From Clostridium folliculivorans (lineage in GTDB: Bacteria; Bacillota; Clostridia; Clostridiales; Clostridiaceae), in NCBI RefSeq assembly GCF_024341905.1, contig NZ_BQXY01000001.1:1273013-1337012 (forward strand): a DNA stretch of 64,000 nucleotides, written 5' to 3'. A program made the position numbers and the translations under genes. The notes beneath the pieces are model-generated. The model did not search any database and was not told the origin of the DNA. It saw nothing but the letters and a program-made list of their open reading frames with translations. Positions 8,019-16,500 of this stretch are shown here, piece after piece; position 1 is the first letter of the stretch, and the number at the start of each line of letters is the position of its first letter.

Positions 8019-10877
8019 TTGAGACTTAAGGCTCACATGATTAATGTTAACTATTCAAAGGCAACAAAAAGTGATTTTCTGGTTGAGAATATTACATTTT
8101 TGAGCGAAGAGCATTACAAGGAAGGAACTAAGTTAGGTAATGATGACAAGGAATGTTGGTATACATATACACATTACAGGGATAAAAATAACTTGAAAAA
8201 TATTTATCAGTTAGGATTTGAGCTTATTGACCTCGATGAAAGTGAGGAAATGGCTGAATACAATTTATTCATTACATGTACTGATGATAAGGATATAGCT
8301 TACCCATTAAAATATGATAAAACAGCTAAAATTTATTTTGATTCTCCTAAAGGAAAAATTAAAAAAGGAAAAATTCAATTTGATAAAAGCACTGAATATA
8401 TGCCAGTTGGTGTAGATACATCAGGGATATTTTATGTAGATATTTTTGACAGCACAGGAACCGAAATTTATACTTCACCACCTATATGTGTATTACCTTC
8501 TTCTATGATGTATAAAGATTATATATCTATGGTAAATGATTTACTTCAGATAAAAGATGATTTAATAATTAACAAAAAAGCAAAAGTAGCTTTAAAAGGA
8601 AATTGGGAGTATAGAAAAGATAGCATAATAAATTGTTTGAATATGATTAGTAATCCATTGAAAAGAATAGATAGGAATCCAGCTGTTAATTTAACACCAG
8701 AATGGAAAAAGGTTAATTATAAGTCAATCAAACATATTAAATCAAAAACCTTAATTGAAAGAGCAATATTACCGTCTAAGAATAAATATACTACTCAGAC
8801 TCATTCTGAAAATGTAGATATATACGAAAATCGGATAATAAAATACGCACTATCTAGACTAAGAGATAAAATTGTATATTATACGAAAGCTTACGAGAAT
8901 GAAGCAATTCAACGGGAAAAAGAAATTAATCAAATTAAAAAAGTAATTGAGAGTAAATACAATAGAAATATCGAAGATATATTACAAGAATTAAAAGTGA
9001 GAACATCACTGCATGAAACCGAAATAAATAGGCGTGAAAATATTTATTTAAACCAAATTAACTCTATTATGCATAACAATGTAAATACGGTAGGAAATAT
9101 TAATATTTATTTTGATATTTATAAGGAAGCAGTTATTAACAACAACAATATTAATCTTGAAATTGGCAGTAATACCTGTAAATTAATTATTAACAGCATT
9201 AAAAATAGCGATAAAATTTATCCTTTAAATCTACATAGGGGAAGTTATAAGTATATGACTTCTAATATGTGGAGGGATGCACAATTTCATGCAAGAGTTG
9301 CTACTATTGAATTAGAAACAAGTAGTTTAAATGAGATCATTTATCTTATAGAGAAAATTTGTGAATCTGATTATGAACTTATGCAAAATAAAATTACAAT
9401 ATTAGCTCAGGCACAAAGCGTTTCAAATGACAGTGATGACCCACTTGGAGGAAATATTCTTACGGGATATAAATTTTCTGATGGTGGTATTGTTAAAAAA
9501 TACAATATTAAAATAACAAAACTATATAGTATTAATGGAGAAAAGGTTCCTAAATATGAAAAAGATGATGTAATAAGTAAATTACTTCAATATGTTAATG
9601 ACCCCATTTTACATAAGTTAAAAAATGATTATAGTAACTTAAGTGAAAATAAATCATTTATTGAATCTATCATTAAAAAATATGAAATATGTTGTAATAA
9701 GAGAAATATTTTTTTAAATCAGAATGATGATTGGAAAAGTGTTCATAATAGTATAGAGTCACTTCTATCATTAGATATTTTTCATAGAGTTAAAGATATA
9801 CATTCTACATGGAAACCAACACAAATTTTTGTAAATGATTCGGATTATGGGGTTTTATGGAGATACCTAAAAGAGTTAGATTTAAAGATAGATTTTATCA
9901 GTGACTTTAATAAAAAAAGTTTTGCTATCAAAGCTACTCATAATCTTTATGAACTTTGGTGCTTCTTTAAAATGGTACAAGTTCTTATGAATGAGCAAAA
10001 ATGGGAAATAGAAAATTGTAATGAAATCTACAGTATAATAAATCAATATTTATATATGAATGAAGAGAAATTTAGCGATGATTTAAAGGCAGTTCTAAGC
10101 CATAAAATAGATGAGGAAAGAAAAATAACACTAACAATTTTGTATAATAAAAAGATATATTATAACGTAGAAGATGGTAAATATAAGCAACCTGACTATA
10201 TGTTTAGCTTCAATATTAATAACGAGTCTAAAATTGTTTATATTGATGCAAAGTATAAGAATTATAATGAACAAACAAAAGCAGAGTGGATTAATGACGT
10301 AAAAGGAGTTGCTATAGATAAATATATTAGAACATTTGAGAATACAGTATATTTGCCTATTGCTTCTTTTATTGTACATCCTGATTTAGAAGAAAAATGG
10401 ACTTTTTTTGGAGGTTATTTGAATGAGGATCAAAGAAAAGAATTAGGATGGAGAGCTGAAACGCCAAGTCATAGATTTGGAGCTTTTGCTTTTGTTCCTA
10501 GTCAAATTATAAACTTCCAGACTTTTATTAAAATGATTTTAGAATATCATCTGAAATTATACGATTATTGTTGGAATTGTGGGGAGATAGTCCATTCAGA
10601 AGACAAAATAAATAAAGTAATGAAAAAAACGCAGGGTGGTTTTGATAAGTATCATTATACCTGTAACACATGCGGAGAGTTTTGGGTAAAGACCCACTGT
10701 GAAAAGCCAGAACATCATAATATTATTAAACATCTATATAATTATCATTCACAAAAAGAAAAAAGTAAATATCCTTGGTTTGTTGAATGCCCAAAATGCG
10801 ATAATAGTAGTGATGCTGATGAGCGATTAGATTCTCATTATGGGGTTCATATTCTAAATGAAGATATTATTTTTTAG
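8019..10877 (+). CDS. McrC-like DUF2357/PD-(D/E)XK nuclease with C-terminal zinc ribbons
   Basis: This is the 952-residue partner of the McrB-like protein. TTG 8019 is chosen because GGTGAT, complementary to the 16S 3' end, lies 4 nt before it. TTG 8004 or GTG 8010, which overlap the upstream stop, are possible. The N-terminal half has the beta-rich then helical DUF2357 layout of large McrC homologues (ENVDIYENRIIKYALSRL near 270 is typical). The nuclease is at about 720-800: QPDYMF supplies the first Asp and YIDAKYKNY the D-x-K motif. After it come CWNCGE, YTCNTCGEFW and ECPKCD, two or more Cys/His zinc-binding knuckles that may recognise nucleic acid. Coupling to the upstream gene suggests equimolar production. 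Confidence 0.8.
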   Translation: MRLKAHMINVNYSKATKSDFLVENITFLSEEHYKEGTKLGNDDKECWYTYTHYRDKNNLKNIYQLGFELIDLDESEEMAEYNLFITCTDDKDIAYPLKYDKTAKIYFDSPKGKIKKGKIQFDKSTEYMPVGVDTSGIFYVDIFDSTGTEIYTSPPICVLPSSMMYKDYISMVNDLLQIKDDLIINKKAKVALKGNWEYRKDSIINCLNMISNPLKRIDRNPAVNLTPEWKKVNYKSIKHIKSKTLIERAILPSKNKYTTQTHSENVDIYENRIIKYALSRLRDKIVYYTKAYENEAIQREKEINQIKKVIESKYNRNIEDILQELKVRTSLHETEINRRENIYLNQINSIMHNNVNTVGNINIYFDIYKEAVINNNNINLEIGSNTCKLIINSIKNSDKIYPLNLHRGSYKYMTSNMWRDAQFHARVATIELETSSLNEIIYLIEKICESDYELMQNKITILAQAQSVSNDSDDPLGGNILTGYKFSDGGIVKKYNIKITKLYSINGEKVPKYEKDDVISKLLQYVNDPILHKLKNDYSNLSENKSFIESIIKKYEICCNKRNIFLNQNDDWKSVHNSIESLLSLDIFHRVKDIHSTWKPTQIFVNDSDYGVLWRYLKELDLKIDFISDFNKKSFAIKATHNLYELWCFFKMVQVLMNEQKWEIENCNEIYSIINQYLYMNEEKFSDDLKAVLSHKIDEERKITLTILYNKKIYYNVEDGKYKQPDYMFSFNINNESKIVYIDAKYKNYNEQTKAEWINDVKGVAIDKYIRTFENTVYLPIASFIVHPDLEEKWTFFGGYLNEDQRKELGWRAETPSHRFGAFAFVPSQIINFQTFIKMILEYHLKLYDYCWNCGEIVHSEDKINKVMKKTQGGFDKYHYTCNTCGEFWVKTHCEKPEHHNIIKHLYNYHSQKEKSKYPWFVECPKCDNSSDADERLDSHYGVHILNEDIIF

Positions 10878-10941
10878 TGTAGTTAGAATAATTTGATATA
10901 AATTCAAGAGGCTAATTCTTATGGAAAACCATAGTTTTTGA

Positions 10942-10977
10942 AAAAATACGCCACCTTATTTTAGGGGGCGTATTTTT
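10942..10977 (+). terminator. strong, possibly bidirectional terminator after mcrBC-like genes
   Basis: A perfect 11-bp stem, AAAAATACGCC (10942-10952) with GGCGTATTTTT (10967-10977), ends in a T-run on the plus strand and an A-run on the other. It closes the McrBC-like operon. Confidence 0.85.
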
Positions 10978-11117
10978 ACACATTATCAAAACTAATAGAT
11001 ATAAAAGTTATTCGAGAAGTGAACCTACTTTTAATCTAGAAATGAAAACTTTTTTAAATCAATTGATTTAAATGTGATTAAAGATATATAAAAAAATCAA
11101 ATTTTAGTACATAACAA

Positions 11118-11184
11118 TTACATACACTATCTGTAAATTTATATATAAATATGTTATAATTCAATAAAATTTCTAAATTTGTAG
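11118..11184 (+). promoter_or_regulatory. promoter of the DUF3800/STAND operon; copy B of the duplicated promoter
   Basis: This block differs from 2294-2360 at only five of 67 positions by eye. The extended -10 TG-T-TATAAT is kept (TATAAT at 11155-11160), as is the 18-bp spacing to CTGTAA (11131-11136). The predicted transcript start near 11167 leaves a leader of about 245 nt before the ATG at 11412. That leader contains the palindromic element at 11232-11333. Confidence 0.65.
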
Positions 11185-11231
11185 TATATACTGGAGAATT
11201 TTGATTAGGGAAAAGAATATTATTTGTTTAG

Positions 11232-11333
11232 AGGAGGATGTGAAAAATATAGCTATCCTTTTTCGTGGGCCGCTCGTGGCACTCCCCGCGTGGTGTAGCG
11301 AAACCTATAGAATAGCTTTTTTCACAGCCTCCT
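11232..11333 (+). other. GC-rich palindromic element, structured RNA or MITE-like repeat in the 5' leader
   Basis: The arms AGGAGG-AT-GTGAAAAA-TAT-AGCTAT (11232-11256) and ATAGCT-TTTTTCAC-AG-CCTCCT (11312-11333) pair over about 21 bp with small internal loops. The centre is far richer in GC than its surroundings and can form a second hairpin, CGTGGG with CCCGCG, containing GCC/GGC. A third short hairpin, GGTGTAGCGAAACC, is possible. It sits between the promoter at 11118-11184 and the first gene. It could be a regulatory RNA structure, a defence-associated RNA, or an inserted palindromic repeat. The sequence alone does not decide between these. Confidence 0.6.
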
Positions 11334-11411
11334 ATGGTTGAAGTGTATATAGAACCTCATATTGAATAAGTTTAGATTATAATTAGACAAGCTATGTTTA
11401 GGAGAGTAAAG

Positions 11412-13469
11412 ATGAGATATAATAACTGTTTTGAATTATGGATTGATGAAAGTGGAGATTTTTTAAGTGATATTTCAAATAAAAGATTAAATCCTTCACT
11501 TGTAGGAGGAGTTCTTATTGAACAAGGAATAGTAGATGAAACTATAGCAGGAAAGATATTAAATAGAGATTTTGTTCACTTCAATGAGGAAAATGGGCAG
11601 TTAAATATTGAAGTATTGAGGAAAGTAGCTGAATACAAGGCAGAATTTGTGGTGTTTGAAAACAAAGAAAGACTTCTTGTGATAGATAGTGACACCACTT
11701 ATCTTAATATCCTGTCAGAAGGTATCATTCAGCTACTTTTGTTTTTGTCAGCAAAATACGGAGACTTTGAGCTTAATGTATTGGTTGCTACCAGAAAAAA
11801 TACAACTGCTGGCAAAGGCATATTAAGCGAAGAAGAATACGAAAAAAGACTAAAAGAAAAGGTTGTATTGGGGATAGCGAGAAATGCATTAACTAAGAAA
11901 ACTAGATGGAAGTATAAGATTAGTTTCGGAGATGCTAGGATAGATAAAAGACTAATGCTATCGGACTGTGTTTGCAATACATATTTAACTAGGACTTCTA
12001 GAAAATTTACTGATGAAGATAGAATTATTATAAACGAGTTGTACAAAAAAGAGCTAAACTTTTCAATTTTTGAAAGCTCAGTAGATATTGAAATTAAAAG
12101 AGCTATTGCTGAAGGAAGGTTTGGAGATGTCATTTTCGAATTGTATTTCAACAGTGAACTAGCTGAAGGTAAGAAAAAATATTTGGATTTAGCTTTAGAC
12201 AGATTACAGCAATTTAATGATTTTGCTATTAACAATCAGCTTATGAGCATTACTTCTAAGATAGACACACTAATAAGAATGCATTTAGATTATTCAGTGT
12301 TAAAGGTTATACTTACAGAGCTCCAAAGTGAATTGGTTCCGCTATTAAAGCAGAGGAATATGGCAGTTCCAGAGTTTATTTTAGATATAATACTATATTT
12401 ATATACTATATACACTCATGAGGGAAGTGCTCAAGCAGAGGAACAAGACGAATTTTTTATGATAGAACTTGAAAATTTAACTGATTTATTTATTAAGTTT
12501 CAATACTTCATTATGTATAAAACAAGACAAGCAATTCATCAAAAGAACATGTTGGATGTTGAAGCTAGTATTGATAATATGACAAAGGTTATTAAGATAA
12601 TGGAACAGATGAAGGAATTAATGTCAATTATTGATGGAGCAGAAGATAATATGCTTGGAGATAAAAACATAATGCTTGCAAAAGCTTACGGTACAAGGCT
12701 TCAAGCCTGGGCAATGACTATGCATAAGGAAAAAGATGATTTAGAAAAAGCTAGAGTAGATTATGAAAATGCTCTTAAACAGTTTGCAAACGAAAATGAT
12801 AAGGTAAGACAGCATCTTTATTTAAGCCAAGCAGAATGCGAAGCAGGAAATATAGAAAATGCTCTTAAGCTAATATTAAAAACTGAGAATATGAATTATA
12901 TGGAAGAGGATAGCGTAGAGAAATTTATAGATAAGATTAATGGACAAAGATTATATGATGTTATTTATAAATACTTAGCATATGTTCGAATCATGTCTTA
13001 TGCAAAGAGGCTTAAGGAAGATTCTATAGCATCTTATATGTACAAGGCAATGACAAAAAATAATGTAAACTTAGAAACTTTTAAAGCAAGTTTCAGTGGT
13101 ATTCATCCACTTGAAATGATCTATTGGCATATGGGAGACTATTTCGCATATTCTGAAGAGATAAAAAAGGCAAATAGATATTATGATATGGCAATAGAAC
13201 TGTGTGAACAAAGTCAAAGGGATATTACAATTAAAGTAATACAACTAGGAGTTCTATCAAGTAAGGTCTTAGCATATTTGCACAAAAAAAGAATTAACGA
13301 GGCAAAAGATGTAGTTGACAGGTTGATTAATGAATATTCTACTTTGATTGCAGGAGGAATTCCAAGTACTGTATTAGACTATGTAGGTATACTTAAAAAT
13401 GTAAGTAAAGAAAATATAAATACAGAAGCCTTAGAAGAGTTTACTGTGAAAGCTAGAGCTATAAATTAA
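11412..13469 (+). CDS. DUF3800-like (RNase H-fold) protein with helical/TPR-like C-terminal region
   Basis: The N-terminus has the DUF3800 signature LWIDESGDF (D12, E13, D16), followed by LVGGVLI, FVVFENK, YLNILSEGIIQLL and a beta strand LNVLVATRKN. This is the order of the RNase H-like DUF3800 family, whose acidic residues are thought to bind metal for nucleic acid cleavage. After about residue 250 the 685-residue protein is alpha-helical, with TPR-like pieces such as ENALKQFANENDKVRQHLYL and ANRYYDMAIELCEQS. ATG 11412 is preferred over ATG 11394 because AGGAGA (11400-11405) is 6 nt upstream. It is the first gene of a three-gene operon with two HEPN-STAND proteins, so it is a candidate effector or accessory nuclease of a defence system; that role is inferred. 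Confidence 0.65.
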   Translation: MRYNNCFELWIDESGDFLSDISNKRLNPSLVGGVLIEQGIVDETIAGKILNRDFVHFNEENGQLNIEVLRKVAEYKAEFVVFENKERLLVIDSDTTYLNILSEGIIQLLLFLSAKYGDFELNVLVATRKNTTAGKGILSEEEYEKRLKEKVVLGIARNALTKKTRWKYKISFGDARIDKRLMLSDCVCNTYLTRTSRKFTDEDRIIINELYKKELNFSIFESSVDIEIKRAIAEGRFGDVIFELYFNSELAEGKKKYLDLALDRLQQFNDFAINNQLMSITSKIDTLIRMHLDYSVLKVILTELQSELVPLLKQRNMAVPEFILDIILYLYTIYTHEGSAQAEEQDEFFMIELENLTDLFIKFQYFIMYKTRQAIHQKNMLDVEASIDNMTKVIKIMEQMKELMSIIDGAEDNMLGDKNIMLAKAYGTRLQAWAMTMHKEKDDLEKARVDYENALKQFANENDKVRQHLYLSQAECEAGNIENALKLILKTENMNYMEEDSVEKFIDKINGQRLYDVIYKYLAYVRIMSYAKRLKEDSIASYMYKAMTKNNVNLETFKASFSGIHPLEMIYWHMGDYFAYSEEIKKANRYYDMAIELCEQSQRDITIKVIQLGVLSSKVLAYLHKKRINEAKDVVDRLINEYSTLIAGGIPSTVLDYVGILKNVSKENINTEALEEFTVKARAIN

Positions 13470-13515
13470 AGTATATTTATAATATGCTTATTGACATTTG
13501 AAGGGAGAAGCTAGT

Positions 13516-16500
13516 TTGGAGCAAAGGTGGACAAAACATATACATATTAATGCAATGATAAGTTTGTTTGAAGCTGAGCAGCAGCCATTTAGGAAGATAC
13601 ATAGGCTGATTGATCTTTTTGAGACAGTTATAAAAACTCATACAGCAATGATAATCGCAAATTATTTTTCAGTAAAGGATATTTCAGAACAAGTAAAAGC
13701 ATTATTGTCAGAAGGTTTAAAGGTACCATCTCTCGGATTATGGCAGCTTTTTAGTAAGGTTATAATGGATGAGATGGTTATCCAAAGAAAATTATCTAAA
13801 GCAGAATTTTATACTATGCTTAATGCTTTGCAGGGGCGAAACGTAGATTTATTTAAGTCAGCTTATGATGAAGCAGGGGATTCTTTTTGCTTGAAGCTTG
13901 AAGCTGCATCAGCAAAAAAGCAATTAAGGGAGTTATTTTTAAACCACTATTCTGGGTTTAATAAAATATTCTTTATTGAAGATTTTCATAATTATTTTTA
14001 TAAGTGGAACAAAAAAGTTGAAAGAGTAATCACCTTGAGAAATGAATATGCCCATGGGGCAACACCTTGTGACGAAAAGTGCATGGAAGATATTGAAATG
14101 CTAATGCCTCTGATTGAAGAGATTTTATCGGCAAAATGGCTTCAAGACACTAAGATAATAGCCTTTAAAAATCATAGACTTTTGGAGCTTTTAGTTTTGG
14201 AAAGCTCAATTGATGTTTCTCTTAACGAAGAAATTTTAAGGGCAGTAACAAATAATTGTAGTGATTTAGTAAATTACCATCCTTACTTAGTTGATAGTAA
14301 AGGAAGGGTACTGGATTTATTTCCTATTTTGAGTTGTAAGGTAACTGACTTAAGTAATCCTAATACTTATTCAATTGTATTTTTTAATGATTTGAAAAGG
14401 AAAAAGGAGATATCCTTGCTTAATTATCCTAAATCTCTTCACTTTAGGGATAAGCAAATGTATGAAGAGTTCCTTAGCGTAATTAATATTGAAAAATGGA
14501 AGTATCATGTTACAAGTGAATTCAGAGAAAGAATACTTGAACTTACAGAACTTTTTAAAGGAAGAGTGAAAGAGAAGAAAAATATAAGAGAATTTATAGA
14601 TAGTAGAGATAGAGGCGTTTTAGCTATCTTTGGAAGTCCAGGTATAGGCAAGTCAGCGTTGATTGCTAAAATTATTAGAGAAGAAAATCTAAATAAATCT
14701 TCAGAAGAAAAAAGGATTTATCAATTAGAGTATTTTATAAGAAGAGGCACTATCCATGCGAGGCCGGATTTTATGCTGGATTATTTAAATAGAGGAGTTG
14801 AAAACTTTTACAAAACAGATATACCTATGGGAAATTCTCTTGAAGAAAAGAGAGTGAATCTTCATTTACGTTTAAGAACGATTTCAGAGCAACTGGTAGA
14901 TAAAAAACTTGTCATATTTGTTGATGGACTAGATGAAGGAATTGAGGGAGGTATATTAAACCATTTAATTACTGAAAGCTATAAAAACATAATTGTTGTG
15001 TACTCCTCAAGGCCTGTAAGGGAAAGTGAGATTTTTTATCGTAACATACCTTATGATTACAAGGATAGGTTTGATATAGATGGACTTAACAAAGAGGATA
15101 TAAGAGCTATTCTTTATGAGGTTGTAAATAAATATGACCTAAAAGAAGCTCTGATAAATCTTATTTGTCAAAAATCCCAGGGGAATCCTCTATACATTAA
15201 ACTCTTATGTTCTAAACTGGAAACACTAGGAATCCAAAATTTCGATGAATCCAAGTTAGTTGATTATATTGAGGACTTTTATTATGAGATACTTTGCCGT
15301 TTAAAAGAAACAGAAAACTTAGTACTTGAAGGCTTGTATGTGATAGCTTCTGCTTCTGACTATATATCTGAAAAGCAACTAGAATTTATATTAAATATAA
15401 GCGAAAAACAGTCAGCCTATATTATCAGTTTGCTTCAAGAGGTGCTATTTGAAAATCCACATATGGAAAACAGTTATCAGCTCTTCCATGAGAGTTTTAG
15501 AGAATATCTATTTAAGTCAAATGATATAAGCTTTACTCAAGCAAGGCTAAAGCTTATTGATTATTGCAGAAGATGGAAGGAGTTTTTGATTTATAAAAAT
15601 TATATTAGTAGTTATACATTAAAGCATTTTTCAAAGCATCTGGTGGAGCTTGAGTTATATGATGAATTATACTCATTAACTGAGAATAGTGAATACATAG
15701 AGGCACAATTGAAAGTGACAGGTCAATATGAATCAACCTTTGAACTTTATATGAATGCTTATAGAATTGCTAAGAAAAACAAAGAGTATGAGAGGGCGTT
15801 GAAGATTGGTACGTCGATAGGGCAACTTCATATTGGTATTTCAAACAGTATAAAGACTGTTATGTCAGAAATAAAGTTAAAGGATAAGGATATTGCTGGG
15901 ACAATTGAAAAAATCAATGATTTTACAGGATGGGAGAAATTTGTTCTATATATAAATTTAATACATTCTAAATTATTTGGTGAATTAAGTATTTTTAATA
16001 GAAAAGAGCTTCTAGAAAAAATCCTTGAAAGTTTTCACACAGAGTGGCTTGATAGTTTTAAGAATGTTAACTGGTATGAGTATTTATCTATAAGTTATAT
16101 TATTAGAATGTTGAGAAAAGTTGATTCCTTAGAAATTGATATAAAGCCGCTTATAAATGTTTTTTCATACAATGAAAATATGGAGCTCTCTCTTTTCTCA
16201 GACAAAATTGACTTTAAGGATTATAAGGATTATGAGATTTATAAACTAATAATACTGCAGTCAGACAAAATTTATAGAGAAAAAATGATACCTTCCATAG
16301 CAAAGGAGCTTATTAAAATTGGGTATCCCCATGAGGTATTGAATCTTATTGATTTTGTCAGCGATGAATATCTAAAATTTGATTTAATGTACCAAGCTGC
16401 TTTATATTTAGTAGACAAAAACAGTTTAGAGGAAGCCTGTGAAATTATAAAAAATATAGAAGATCAATATTATTATTCTAAGGCCCAAATTGAAGTCATT

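Noticed and set aside
11281..11310. T-box leader based on a GGTGG/CCGCG-like sequence
   Set aside because: The conserved T-box block and specifier stem are not present, and the downstream gene is not an aminoacyl-tRNA or amino acid gene.
11240..11341. 33-codon frame from GTG 11240 through the palindromic element
   Set aside because: The AGGAGG is only 2 nt from the GTG and the sequence is explained by the inverted repeat; the predicted peptide has no recognisable features.
11729..12235. 168-residue minus-strand frame inside the DUF3800 gene
   Set aside because: It is antisense to a clear gene; its Ser/Leu-rich composition is the usual shadow of Glu/Lys-rich coding sequence. The same applies to other long antisense frames, for example at 25716-26189, 27305-27778 and 28838-29401.
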